This document shows, piece after piece, positions 1-11,700 of a stretch of 64,000 bases of DNA (position 1 is its first letter; each line of letters begins with the position of its first letter). The DNA comes from Fagopyrum homotropicum (Eukaryota; Streptophyta; Magnoliopsida; Caryophyllales; Polygonaceae): NCBI GenBank assembly GCA_033239125.1, contig BSWB01000005.1:101865994-101929993 (forward strand). Reading direction: 5' to 3'. The notes under the pieces were generated by a model. It did not search any database and was not told the origin of the DNA. It saw only the letters and a program-made list of their open reading frames with translations. The position numbers and the translations under genes are program-made.

Positions 1-3000
1 CTCTATCAACCTAGTAACTTTCTCGACTAGCCGACTCATCGGCCATGTTTCCCCATAATGTATAAAACGCGTTGCCTTTGTCTGTTGGTCTACTACAACC
101 CAAAACACGTCCCAACTGCTACTTGGTCTAAAACAGGTCATAACTTTTATGGAGGTATCCTCTCACTCCCACTGCGCAACTAACAGTGCATAAAGTTCTC
201 TTCCCGTCCTATAAAGCTCACACTTGACCTAATGACACGTCGTACACTAGCTTCGTACTTAGCCACGTCGGGTAGCCTTCCCGTCCTATAAAGCTCACCA
301 ACACAACATATGATGTCCCGGTTCATCTTACTTTATGTATAACACATAAGGTAGCCTCCCCTCGGGACATCCTTTCCCCGATTCTCATCACAAACAAACA
401 TCTTTCTTGTTTCTGTCGGATCTCTCCCGACGAATCAGGTAGCCACCCCCAAATCGGACAAGGGTATGTCCTTATCCGGAAACCGGATAAGGACATAACC
501 AATGGACCGAATGGACCGAAGTCCTTAATCAACTCTAGGCATCACCTCTAACAGATATTCAACTCTTGCTGAGTGAATATATAGATCAATCCCTTATCAC
601 CCTTTCAAGACTAGCATGTCGCTCCATAAAAATACCGACATCATCTTAATCACGTGCATTAAAGCGACTAACTCTTGACCCTTCATCGGTAGTTCTTCTC
701 TTATGCCCACAATTGTCTAGCACACGCGCGAAACCTCTCTTGTTACTTCAACTGCATCCCAAGCCCCGCTTGGATGCCTTACTATTTGTCACCAAGTCCA
801 CAAGACTCTTCGTCTGTGCAAAAGAAATCAGAGTAGAGGTCACTCACCTCTGCGGCTTTCATAGCTCCACGGACACGGCTTGGACCATACCATTCTCATA
901 TACTTCTCAAAAATGAAGGACGTGGAAACCATTCTGCAACTTGGCAGTTATAGCCCACCAACCTAAAAGTTGCACACCTCCCCCACATTCCTTGGAGGTA
1001 GAACGGAAAATACCACCTTGGTCTTTGTTGGATCAACTTGATCTCTCCAGTTGTCACTACATGTCCTAGGAAGTCTCTTTAGATGTCCTAACTCCCACTT
1101 AGATGACTCTGCTCATAAATCTTATCCCACATAACCGGTATTACTATCGTCCCGTGTCAAGCTTGTTCCTCTCAATTTCGAGAGTACCACAAGAATTCGT
1201 CAAAATAAGGACATAAGAATCATTTGTGCATCTCCCTCATCAGTAGTTGTCATTATTAACATTAGTTTATGGTCCATATTGGAACCACCTGTAAAACCAC
1301 AATTTGTTCGACACCACTGCAACTCGATTCAGAAACCTATGAATACATATATACATAACCTCTAAACTTCTCATGCGCATTCGTGCCCAAATGGCTTCGC
1401 TACAACTTGTAGTGACCATACTAGTCCGAAATGCCGTCTTACGTAGGTGCTTTCTTTTCTCGTCCTAAACTGGTGACATCCCGACTTCAAGTCGGTCATC
1501 TAGAACCTTGTAACCACATGCAACTGTTCTAGCGAGTCGTCCTCTACGGGGAGAGGATACTCATTCTAATTGGTATCCCTACGCATTTTTCAAAAATTCA
1601 AGTAAACTTCACTGTCCCGTTCTTTTTCCTCGTCACCGTACCCGTATGCCCTGTGGAGAATGCCAGGCGAAATTCCCCAACCACAATAACTGAAAGATCC
1701 AACTCGTTACTTTGCTAAGCACTAGCATCAAAATCTCTAAGCTTGCAGCGTTTGTCTAATTCGGGTTCTCCATTACCCGACATAGCCATCATGACTTCTT
1801 CGGGTGAGTCTAAAAACTTTTGACTCAACTCTTGCTCGTGACAACATATCATCCGTTTCATACCATGTATCCTTTATATATATTCTCATAGTCTTGTTTA
1901 CTCTTCCCATCTACACTCATCAATAGACAACCCGCATTTGTGCGTTCTCAGTTGTCACCAATTAACTTGTATCTGACCTTCTCCAAAGTCAACGACTTAC
2001 CATCCTACTACATTTTCCATGTTACCATTCTCATGAAGGTTACCCTCCTCGGGGTTCTACCTTAAACTCCGTTAGCCCGATCTACACTCCATGTTTTCTT
2101 CTTCTTCTTTAAGGTAATTATACCTTCTCGGCTTGTTGTGTCACCCAATCTACTTCATAATCTTAACCGCTATTCATGACATCTTGTACGTGTGTCTTCT
2201 CAACACCTCTAACGTTACTTAGTAACCACTCGCGTTTCCCTTGGTTGGTATCTTAAGTCCTCCGATATAGCTCTTGGTTGTGTCTTTCATCTTCTCGAGG
2301 CCGTCATCTTCTTACTTTTCCTTCTTCTTGGGTAGCCTAGTCTCATTACCATAATGGAAACGGTTGACTTCACTAAAGTAATTCCACCATGTGAATCCCC
2401 ACCACGTGATTCATCTCATAACTCTCATAAATCTGAAGAAGTCACCTACTTAGAATCTCATAACTCTCGTAAACCTATAGAAAACTTTACGTCATAACAA
2501 AATACCCCTTTTAACCTTGCTAGAATGCACCATTTTTCCTCCTCGATTCGCATTTTTAGTTGTCCATTCGTCCTCTTGAAGAGCCTTAAGTTCGTTATCT
2601 CTAGTTGGTTTCATTATTGTACAAACGTTGCTTCTTTGGAACCACTCTTATATCTTCATGTCGCTTCCTTACTCGTATAACTCCCATCTCGATTTGCTTA
2701 AATTGACTGGAGGTTCTCTTCTATGTACTTTTCCTTTGGTTGTGTCGTCTCTAGTCTTTTTACTTCAACGCCCTCTGAAGAAGTCCGAGAAGTCACTGAG
2801 TGCTCGCTAAAACGTGACACTCAACTCTATAACTTGAGCATACTCCTCGTCGTATGTACACTAGCCTAAAACAACGGCGTCGTCTAAAGGGCGATATCTT
2901 TCTATCATCTTAAGTATAAGGTCCATACTACTAATATGATACTATCATACCATATGTATAAGTATATAACAATATAAAGGTCATGCTACTACTATAAACA

Positions 3001-3242
3001 TAACAAGTCCAGAAACAATTTACAATTCAACATACAACTATAGTCCAAACACTAAGTCGCCGAGGTCCGCGGTAGGAGTGATGGTCTCGTTCATTCTATT
3101 CCCAACCCGACTATGCTCGTGATTTGAAAACGAAATTCATTTTGAAAGCTTAGAAACCTTGCGGGTTGTGTTTGGTTGTCTATTCGGCCTTTAGAAGATT
3201 GCGATTGTCAATGTTGTCAACCTAGGGCTCTGATACCATATT
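1..3242 (-). mobile_element. Internal region of a chromovirus-like Ty3/gypsy element (left part cut by window edge)
   Basis: Read on the minus strand, this is the internal part of an LTR retrotransposon, starting at its primer binding site (3227-3238) and running off the left edge. No long ORF survives. It belongs to the same family as the element at 25317-35553: the first stretch after the PBS (about 3080-3228) matches 28178-28320, and the stretch near 2750-2900 matches 28660-28810, including the short words GACGCCGTT, GTATGCTCAAG and TCTCGGACTTCTT in the same order. Both copies lack an open gag-pol over this region, so the decay, or a non-coding interior, is shared by the family. Lineage assignment rests on the better preserved copy. 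Confidence 0.75.
3227..3238 (-). promoter_or_regulatory. Primer binding site, initiator tRNA-Met type
   Basis: Minus-strand reading is TGGTATCAGAGC, the standard plant retrotransposon PBS complementary to the 3' end of initiator tRNA-Met. It lies a few bases inside the LTR end near 3243 and fixes the element's orientation as minus. Confidence 0.85.
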
Positions 3243-4676
3243 TTAACACCTCAAAATCCGCGGGACTCGAGAGCTACGGGTGGAGACCTCACAATGGGTC
3301 CCGACCCTTAGCCTGACAATAATTTCACCGGATCTATCCAACAAGGCACAAATAAAAAGGCAAAACCAAATATTTGAATGTAATATGACATAAAACTGAA
3401 TACAATACAAGGTGGAAACTCAATCGAGTCCTCAAAACAACATACAACAACAACTAAGGTACAAACAACCACGGAACGTAATATAAAACCTTCATCCCCG
3501 TCCTATAATGTACGGAGCCCCGGTTACCCACTCCTCCGAGTCACTCGGCGGCATCCCTAACCTGCAAGACATCTACAACAATCGGTATAAAACCGTTAGC
3601 TAACATTCTATGCAATAACAAGATGGTAACGACACATACACATCTCAACACGGAAACACACAACATGATATCACGCAAACCGGTTATTATCTTTTCATTT
3701 ACGTTATTCCATTACTAATTCAACTGAGGTTTGTGATACGAGAATCCTCGAAACTTGCCTTTGTCCCTACATACCAGCATGGAATGATATTGATGCATCC
3801 AACCGTCTAACTATCTAGGCTAGTCGCAGAGAACCTCCTAGTTCTCACAAGAGCTAGGCAGTGATGTCACCGCCCGTTATCATACACTTGGGCCAATTTA
3901 TAATATATGAGGGTTGTCCTAGTTCAGGTTTCGTTATTATAAACATAACTAAACACACACACAACCATCACACATTGATACTTATACAAGGAAGCTAGCT
4001 AAGTAAGTCCGGGGACTTACCTCGTCTCAAAGCTAGACCGACAAATACCGCTCTCAACTTCCCGTAGGAAGGTACTCAATGCCTGATCAATACAAGGCAT
4101 GTAATCAACATATCTCTCCTAAGCAAGAAGTCCTTAGGCTTCCATACCCGATGATCTCGCTAGATCATAAACCATAACAACATAAGCTAGGATAAAACAT
4201 ACCTAGTCTCGATGATCTCGGCGATAGAAACGCTATGCTAGGATACTCACATCCTAGTCCACAAACTCAACATACAACCAAAAGCCTTAAACAACCTCGT
4301 AAGATCAACCATACGCTCACAACCTTATAACCATCTCAAGATCGAACACACATCAAGCCTAAGAACATATGGAATCCTCAAACACTCACCTAAGACTCAA
4401 AGCCACTATTTGGCATTCCACAAGGTTATGCTAGATCCAACCTAGTATGATACTAACATATAACCTCCCTAGGATAAGAGACGAACACAAGATCGAGGAA
4501 GGGTACTCACTGAGGCAAGGACGCGGTCGTGGAACAAGGAAGCGTGGCTGCGGAGAAGAGCAGAAGGTCGCACCGGCAGCTCCGGGCTATGCCAAAGCCG
4601 CCCCCGCGGCCCGGGTCAAACGCCCCTACGGCAATGGTGTAGTGGGCGCACCCGCGGCGCTATCTAGCGCTATCTA
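3243..4676 (-). repeat. 5' LTR (incomplete or divergent) of the left chromovirus-like element
   Basis: On the minus strand this aligns by eye to the 3' two thirds of the long LTRs at 25317 and 32655: the ends before the PBS, the segment around 3541-3570 (TTGCAG acceptor-like site), the hairpin at 4003-4020 and the GTGAGTACCC motif at 4501-4510 occur in the same order and at similar spacing. Upstream of that motif the sequence is GC-rich (4514-4676) but does not align with the GC-rich part of the 25-kb LTR. I could not find the TGTAACGCCCC start of the LTR, so the right edge is uncertain and may be truncated or replaced. Confidence 0.7.
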
Positions 4677-5440
4677 GGCGAGATTTCTCTATGAAATAAA
4701 ATAAAAAATAATACTAAAAGATAAGATCAAAATCAAAAGGTACCTTTAGAATGTTTAAAGATTTAAAGGTAATAAAAAATAAAATAGCTAACAGCTAATA
4801 AGATCTCGGTTGGATATTGTATATCTCAACAAAAGCAAATCGCGATTGGAATCTCGGACGAGATTTGTTCTCAAGGTCGAATTTTTGACTGGCTTGCTTA
4901 ATCTCGATTTAGCTACATTCCTTGGCTCCTTGATCACCTTCATTCTTATAGGGTCCTTCCACAGTAGACACCAATGTCACTAAAGAAGACTTAGACACAA
5001 GTAGAGTCTCTTTAGATGTACATGTTGTCAATAAGTTAAACAACATGTTCTTGGATGGACCTTTCTCTTGATCTAGTGATAGATCCCTCTATGTCATGAT
5101 TTGAAGATGATATAGTTTAGTTCTTCTTCAATGCCTTTGCTCTAGCTCTAGTGATTGGTCCTCATATAGATGATATTGAGGATGATCCCTCATCAGACTT
5201 GAAGGAAGTCATCGGTAACTTTATCCTTATAACTAGCGATATGCAAAGTGAAGAACCGAATAGGTAAATAATAAGGATATAAATACTCTAGAAGGGGGGC
5301 TGAATAGAGTATGAAAACTTTTTGCAATATCGTATATCAAGGCTTTGAAACAAATCTTAAGGCCTTGAAGTCGATTTGTGTGCTTAGTGACAAAACTATT
5401 CTCAAGGTTTTGAAATGGATTTTGTTCGCTCCAAAAGGTG
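4677..5440. other. Unassigned repeat remnant, no gene
   Basis: AT-rich sequence with no supported ORF. The stretch around 5290-5310 has a GGGGGGCTGAATAG motif resembling a motif common in long LTRs of plant SIRE/Maximus-type copia elements. The sequence from 5283 to 5440 appears to continue after 9369 (the word AAGGCCTTGA occurs on both sides), so this may be the left half of an older element split by the solo LTR. Family assignment is inference only. Confidence 0.35.
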
Positions 5441-5757
5441 TGTGTGCAAGTTTTAATAATTATACCAAGAATAATTGCAAATAAGTAAACCCGCAGAGTA
5501 CGGATCGATTGTAATAAAAGCAAGAATTCCAGGGTCGAACACAGGGACTATGGTGAAACAAAGAACGGTAATTCAGGTTGTCAATTAAAGACAAGCAACA
5601 AGCAAAGATATCAAAGATGATGTAATAGCCAGGTAAAGAGAATGCGGATTCTAGAGATTAAAGCATCCAGTTGTGGTTCCGACTCAAGATCTCAAAAGAT
5701 AACTTGGACAAAGCTGAGGTTTGCAAAGGGAAGGTGTTTCTAAGGTAGGAATCAATC

Positions 5758-6016
5758 ACCGGATAAGTCTCACTACTCACTATCCCAAATCAAATATCCT
5801 ATCACCGGGTAAGTCTCAAGTTACTAAGGAAATGAACTATAATCTCAAACTAACACACCACCCAAGGGAATAGAATCAACCTTTACCGGGTAAGTCTCAG
5901 GCTAACTCTCAAAGATGGAATGAAGGCACACTCAAACCCCAATAAAGGATAAATCTTTATTACCTAGACTCATGATCTTGGGTATACAAACAAAGGAATC
6001 ACCGGGTAAGTCTCAT
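5758..6016 (+). repeat. Four dispersed copies of an ACCGGGTAAGTCTCA motif
   Basis: Near-identical 15-mers occur at about 5759, 5812, 5884 and 6001, the first with one change (ACCGGATAAGTCTCA). A weaker version (GGAAAGGTCTCA) follows beyond the insertion near 8290. The motifs lie inside the probable solo LTR. Spacing is irregular, so this is not a simple tandem satellite. Function unknown. Confidence 0.7.
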
Positions 6017-6566
6017 TGATACGCCCCCGGATGGCGATGCCATCCGTGTTTCCGGCTAGAAGGACCCGCACATTTTGAAGACATTTATTATTATTCGGCT
6101 ATTTAATAACAAGGCTTTTTATATTCGGAACTTTAATTCCGGAACTTAATTCCGTGGATTAAATTCCGACCTTTCATATTTTAGGCCTTTCGTTTACCGG
6201 AACTTAATTCCGACTTTAATTCCGTCATTTATGTTTTGACCTTTGGTTAGCCCCCATCCACTATATAAGGATGGCTTGGCTCATTTATAAAATGATGTCT
6301 AAGTTAAAATCCAAGTCTTGAGAAGGAAAATCCTCTTACTTGGTTTAGGCATCACCTTCTTCTTCCATCCTCTTAAAGTTCTTATCTTGGATCTAGTCTT
6401 TGATCCAAGCGTTCATAGTCGAGGATCCTTTTAAAGGATCAACTGTACGCTTCCACATCCATTTCTATGCTTCCGCCGCTCAAGTTCTACGTTTGATCCA
6501 ACACAAACGATCAAGAAGAAGTAGTTAAAGTTTCTCCTCGATCTAGATCACCCCGTATTTCTATCA
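6017..6566 (+). repeat. Left LTR of the mini element
   Basis: 550 bp, TGATACG...CTATCA. A TATA box (TATATAAGG) sits at 6262-6270, so transcription would start near 6290. About 21 nt longer than the right LTR because of a difference around 6440-6490. Confidence 0.9.
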
Positions 6567-6567
6567 T

Positions 6568-6579
6568 TGGTATCAGAGC
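6568..6579 (+). promoter_or_regulatory. Primer binding site (tRNA-Met)
   Basis: TGGTATCAGAGC begins one base after the end of the left LTR. Confidence 0.9.
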
Positions 6580-6769
6580 TCGGGATCGAGGTCAAGTTCT
6601 TTACTTGTGTTCTTGATTGTTCTTCATCAAAAAAATTTTTCTCTTCAGTGTTCTTGAAGATCTTCAAGTGCTCTTCGAAGATCTTCAACCGTTCTTCAGT
6701 ATTCTTCGAAGATATTCAAGTGTTCATCGAAGTTCTTCATTGTTCTTCAAGTGTTCTTCATCGTTCATC

Positions 6770-7744
6770 ATGTTCTATGACGATGATGATAAGTTTGACT
6801 TGTATGGAGAATGGTTGCCTTCTCCTCAGGAACTAAAGCTCAAAATGGCCCGACAAATCTCCCGGAGGTACCGACGGAGACAATGTTTTGAGGATGAGGA
6901 GTGGTTGCCTCCTCCGGACCCACCTAGGCCGACTTTTTCGATGAACGGGCACCAACGGTATCCACACTGGCAAGAATATTATGAGGATACCTATGTTGCT
7001 CCAAGACAAAGTTCCTATCTTGAAGAAAATCCCTACAAGAAACAACAAGAAGAGAATAAGTCTTTAAGGGAAGAGATTGCAAAATTGAAGGCACAAATGG
7101 TTTCCCTCATGACGGCCGCCCAACAAGAAGAACCTGAAGCGGTGTCACAACCACGGAGTGAGTTGGTTGTCCAACCAATGTGTGATGAACTCAAAGATGT
7201 GGGAAAATTCATCATTCAAGAGGTCTCCCCGATTATTCCAATTCATCTTGTCAACCCGTTATGTGGAGAATATTTTCAAGATGACAAAGATGAGATCACC
7301 ATCGAGAAAGATGAAGTCATCCGTCCCGACAATGACCACATCATGTTGTTGGACTACAAATCCGAGTCATATGATCCGAGGTTTGTCTTTACAATGCCAA
7401 TTAACTTCCAACTTGGCTTGTCCTTCAGAATTTTTAGCATGGCATCAACGTTCCCCATCAAGGTTCTTAACGGCGTGATAGACAAACTCCACAGCACCGC
7501 CACCTTGAGGGATTACATATTCAACAAACGCCGCAAAGCCACAATGTTGAAGGACTACAAGTCCAAGCCGCCCGACAATGTGCATTCGGTGTTGATTTTT
7601 AAGGATCTTGTTCCTCAAGTTACTCCTTTCTTTCTTTTTTTTACGGTGAAACGAGGATGTTTCACATTTAAGAGGAGGAGAATGATACGTCCCCAGATGG
7701 CGATGCCATCCGTGTTTCCGGCTAGAAGGACCCGCACATTTTGA
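6770..7744 (+). CDS. Unrecognised 324-aa protein of the mini element (Gag-like candidate)
   Basis: The single open frame of the 2.2-kb element, counted from the ATG at 6770. It stays open for 324 codons and stops 62 nt inside the right LTR. Features seen: an acidic start (DDDD near residue 4), a basic patch (RRYRRR) around residues 32-37, two similar tryptophan motifs (EWLPSP and EWLPPP), a likely coiled coil around residues 90-125 (QEENKSLREEIAKLKAQ), and a C-terminal half with no motif I know. No CCHC knuckle, no protease DTG/DSG, no RT motif. The frame also extends upstream of the ATG, but that part is a degenerate GTTCTTCAAG-type repeat and is unlikely to be coding. A structural Gag-like role is inference from position and from the coiled coil. 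Confidence 0.6.
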   Translation: MFYDDDDKFDLYGEWLPSPQELKLKMARQISRRYRRRQCFEDEEWLPPPDPPRPTFSMNGHQRYPHWQEYYEDTYVAPRQSSYLEENPYKKQQEENKSLREEIAKLKAQMVSLMTAAQQEEPEAVSQPRSELVVQPMCDELKDVGKFIIQEVSPIIPIHLVNPLCGEYFQDDKDEITIEKDEVIRPDNDHIMLLDYKSESYDPRFVFTMPINFQLGLSFRIFSMASTFPIKVLNGVIDKLHSTATLRDYIFNKRRKATMLKDYKSKPPDNVHSVLIFKDLVPQVTPFFLFFTVKRGCFTFKRRRMIRPQMAMPSVFPARRTRTF

Positions 7745-8211
7745 AGACATTTATTATTATTCGGCTATTTAATAATAAGGCTTTTTATATTCGGAACTTT
7801 AATTTCGGAACTTAATTCCGTGGATTGAATTCCGACCTTTCATATTTTAGGTCTTTCGTTTATCGGAACTTAATTCCGACTTTAATTCCGTCATTTATGT
7901 TTTGACCTTTGGTTAGCCCCCATCCACTATATAAGGATGACTTGGCTCATTTGTAAAATGATGTCTAAGTTGAAATTCAAGTCTTGAGAAGGAAAATCCT
8001 CTTACTTGGTTTAGGCATCACCTTCTTCTTCCATCCTCTTAAAGTTCTTATCTTGGATCTAGTCTTTGATCCAAGCGTTCATAGTCGAGGATCCTTTTGA
8101 AGGATCAACCAAACGCTTCCGCCTCCAAAGTTCTAAGTTTGATCCAACACGAACGATCAAGAAGAAGTAGTTGAAGTTTCTCCTCGATCTAGATCGCCCA
8201 TATTTCTATCA
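7683..8211 (+). repeat. Right LTR of the mini element
   Basis: 529 bp, same ends as the left LTR, TATA box at 7928-7936, followed by CTCAT at 8212-8216, which matches the bases before the left LTR. Confidence 0.9.
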
Positions 8212-9369
8212 CTCATCCTTGGCTTACGTTGAACCAGGAAAGGTATAACAAGGATATGATTTGGCAAACTGAAACCTCAATTCAGATAAGGATCAGGAAA
8301 GGTCTCACCTCACTCAGTTTATGTACCATCTCGGTCGAGATGTTCCACGATTGACCGAGGTGTTCGTCGGTTAAGGTAAAGGCTCGAGCTTTCAGGATCC
8401 ACTAGGGTAAAGGCACATTCTTTTATCGTCTTTCCCACAACTTTCAGCCAATCACCCTAGAATCGTATAAAGAACTTAGCCAACAATCAGCATGATAACA
8501 ATAATCAAATGTATAAGAAAGAAATAAATATTCAAACAAGAAAACTTTAACACAAAGGTCTCAATAACTCAATTAAACAAACAATCAAACTGCGTTCCTC
8601 AATCATAATCAGAAAAGACAACAAAACCAAACCAAACTAAGAAAATCTTACAACTTCCTTCAACCTTCCTTCAAACTAGCTTCCTTCCTTCCTTGATCTT
8701 CAACCTTCAAAACTCTAGAGAACTCTGCTCCTTGATCTTCCTGAATTTGAGATTCGGAGATAATTTCACTTCAGAAAATCAACCTCTTTATATAGGAGAA
8801 TCACCTTCCTAAGATAAGATATCTTTAAAGGCAATTTCCTTCTTTAAAATATCTTCCAATCTTCCAAAATAAATCAGCCAAAAAGATATGCTTCCTTCCA
8901 GAAAATCATTCTCAAATATGGAAAATTCACTTTCCAAAATTAGAAGATCTTAGTCAAAAATAAAGATCTCGTGGCCTTTATGATATTCGCCTCGGTCCAG
9001 CCTATCCAGAAGATCACCTCGATCGAGGTGGCACTGTAGCCAACCGAGGTGAATCTCAATTAAGCGTCAATCTCTCTGATCTGGTCCAAAATTAATCTTT
9101 CATCAAATTTCCATGGTTCTTGAGCCTTTCTTATAGCTCCTCAATGCTCCAGAATGTAGCTCCAATGACTCCTTACCTTTCTTAGCTCCATTTTGTTCCA
9201 AAACGTGCCATTTTCCCTACAATTACAACGAAACTAGGTGTAGACCTCAATTCTCGCAAAGGTAGACAAAACAACATAATGATCAAAGAATATACATCCA
9301 TACATGCAGATTTATGAAGATAAAACATCCAAACCAATCCCAAAATATAGACTATAATACATGCTATCA

Positions 9370-10580
9370 AATTTCAAGGCCTTGACTTCAAAACCTGCAG
9401 AAGATTGTTGGTTACAATATAAGCGATAGAATGTGTGGAAAATAAGAGATCGACGCGTCGATATGTTTACGAAGTTCATCCCCAACAACCTACTCTCCGC
9501 CTAGGGTTTCCGACCCTAGGATTCTAACTATCTAGTATCTATTTTTTGTGAGTCCTAGATACAACCTAGAAGAACTTCCCTTCTTCTCTCAATGTAGCCT
9601 CAATGCTACGATCTAGTCAACTCTATTCTAGCAATAATAGCCTAGTTACTTCGCAGAGTAACACACTCGAGTACAACACTCTTTAAATATGTCAATGGAG
9701 CTCTTGTGTTTATCCCACTCTAAGGAAGTAAACTAATGTAAGCTTAAGAGGAAGATACACTTTTGGATCGATGAAGATGTTCTTGTAAGATCGCTTGAAG
9801 ACTTAGTTTCTTTCACTTGCAAGATCTTATTTTTCTTCGTAAATCGTCATCTTTATTTACAGTCTTCTATGAAGATCTTCTTTTAGCCGTTGTAACATAG
9901 CCGTTTTAACGTTTCTATTTCTCCATAGGATCCGCTACTTGGTTGAACGAGATCTTCTTAGTTGTTTGAGAAGTAGCCGTTGTAAGATCTTCATCTTCAA
10001 AGTTGTTGCAAGTTTGTTGGAGATCTTCAATCCCTAGATCTTCTCTTCATCACTTTGAAGGTTTTTGGAGATCTTCACCGTAATCTTCTTTCAACCGAGA
10101 TCTTCTTTGCAGTTGGAGATCTTCTCTTATCTTCAAACTTGTCCAGCCGAGATCTTCTCATATATCTTTGCGTTAGTTTAGATTGAATCTTCGAATGCAT
10201 TCGGCTGAGATCTTTCAAGATCTTCTTGTTTGATTAGTTGGCCTTTGAAGATCTTCTCCTAGATTCTCTCTTTTGGTCGTTGTAGATGTGCCGAATCCCT
10301 TAGCCGAGTTCTTCCTTTGTAATGCTCTTCAAGGCCTACACACATTTTAACAAACAAACCAAGACATGCAATCTAGAAATATAATTGATATTTGTTAGTT
10401 TATAAAACCGTATTTATATGTTAAGTTTTCTATCATTTAAATAAAACAATTCATAATCAAGGTGGAGTTATCACAAAAGAACATGGGAATTGACATTGCG
10501 TCCAAGTCCTCTAAAATCAGGGAAGATCTATGTAAATGGATTGATAATATATGATAGAGGCTTCCAAAAAGATGTCCGAA
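9370..10580. other. Retrotransposon-like leader with GATCTTC-rich stretch; no gene
   Basis: No supported ORF. The part at 9405-9540 resembles sequences inside long plant copia LTRs. From about 9770 to 10330 the heptamer GATCTTC recurs about eleven times, often as GAGATCTTC, at irregular spacing. AT-rich sequence follows. Confidence 0.4.
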
Positions 10581-10586
10581 GATAAG

Positions 10587-10830
10587 GAAAAATTTATTGC
10601 CTAGAGTCACTTATATTGATATGCTCTCTTCATAATTTTATTGACTAGAGTCACTTATATTGACAGGCTTTCTAAAAGATCTCAAAAGACAAGAAAAATT
10701 AACAAAAAAAGAGGAAGACTCTAAGGCCATGAAGGGTCTTGCACAAAGAAAAGCTTACTTAAGCTAAATATATCATTTCTCTTCACAATTTATTGGCTAG
10801 AGTCACTCATATTGATATGCTCTATTCTGT
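10587..10830 (+). repeat. Three copies of a roughly 35-nt repeat (TAGAGTCACTTATATTGAT)
   Basis: Copies start near 10594, 10643 and 10796, each preceded by ATTG(C/A/G)C-like bases and followed by ATGCTCT or a variant of it. The second and third differ by a few bases. AT-rich noncoding context. Confidence 0.6.
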
Positions 10831-11700
10831 TCTTGATTTCTTTTTACTTCAATTGGTTTGATAAAATATGATAGATTTGAATTTTGATGGTAGGAAGGGT
10901 CTTGCAAGGAAAAAAAAAAGAAGTTAGCTTGGAGCTTGATTTTTGTGGCTAACAATTAAGGGAAATAATGAGAGTTTTTTTTTTTTTGAATTTGACTAAG
11001 AGTTCGCTTGGGATATTTCAAGAATCGACTTGAAATGAAAGATTAGATTGAAATCAAAGATGATATAATCCGATTCTTAATAGATAGCGTTTGGTATATT
11101 ATTTTAGTAGTGTAGTTGTTGGAATCACAAAATGTCATTTTTTTAATACGAGTATTATCTTTGTTGATAAACATGAAATTACGTATTCTTGAAGTTATTT
11201 TTAGAACCACTCATTCTTAAAATTAGACTAGAATTAAGAATGACATAATTAACTAATTCTAAGGTCGAGAAGGAAGGAGTGCCAAGGTCTCTATGCACAT
11301 GTTGTAATAATCCGGATTTGCCTAAGGATCTATTTGAGAATCACTAGCTTATTGAAGTCGAAACTTACTTATACTTCAAGTTGAAGATGCAACTTATTGG
11401 GTAGTTAATTGACCAAACTTATTTTTTTGATAAACTTGATGAGTGTTTTAAATAAAATAAAAAATATATTGAAGCTGACATAAGTATAAATTTACGAAAA
11501 AGAGTTTATTTTTTATTCAAAGTAACTTTTATAGAATTATATTTGTAATATATCACTCAATAAGCTTCTACCTTAACGTAGATTATCAAATAATTTTTTC
11601 TTTTAATTTATAAGCTAGTGTAAACTTGGCTTTCCGTCGAAATAAAAGAAATGTTCATGTGTTACTATTCAAATCAAAACGCGGAAAACTCTGTGGCTGG
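10831..11700. other. AT-rich intergenic sequence, no gene seen
   Basis: Homopolymer A and T runs (about 10910 and 10978-10990) and short MITE-like words such as GTTCGCTTGGGATATT near 11000, but no ends or target duplication that I can support. Confidence 0.5.

Larger units (their letters stand above)
6017..8211 (+). mobile_element. Complete 2.2-kb non-autonomous LTR retrotransposon
   Basis: The left LTR (6017-6566) and right LTR (7683-8211) both start TGATACG and end TTTCTATCA, and the element is flanked by the 5-bp target duplication CTCAT (6012-6016 and 8212-8216). A tRNA-Met PBS follows the left LTR and a purine-rich AAGAGGAGGAGAA tract ends next to the right LTR. The 1.1-kb interior holds one ORF and no protease, reverse transcriptase, RNase H or integrase, so it must depend on another element. 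The LTRs differ at about 20 sites plus a block of about 21 nt, mostly transitions, so the insertion is fairly old. It resembles the TR-GAG/LARD class in design. I do not recognise the family. Confidence 0.9.
5441..9369 (-). repeat. Probable solo LTR, minus strand, interrupted by the 2.2-kb element
   Basis: Outside the 6012-8216 insertion, about 1.7 kb remain (about 5441-6016 plus 8217-9369). Read on the minus strand, the segment starts TGATAGCATG at 9369, has a TATA-like box (TATATAAAG at 8786-8794), and near its other end carries a conserved-looking CCTGTGTTCGACCCTGG stretch (about 5522-5550), which resembles the 3' part of Tat/Athila-type LTRs. No PBS, gag or pol flanks it on either side, hence solo LTR. 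The left boundary and the target duplication could not be fixed. It also contains a four-copy 15-mer (see the separate repeat entry). Confidence 0.45.

Noticed and set aside
4447..4677. 76-codon GC-rich ORF as a gene
   Set aside because: It falls in the LTR of the left element and crosses the donor-like site; composition alone keeps it open.
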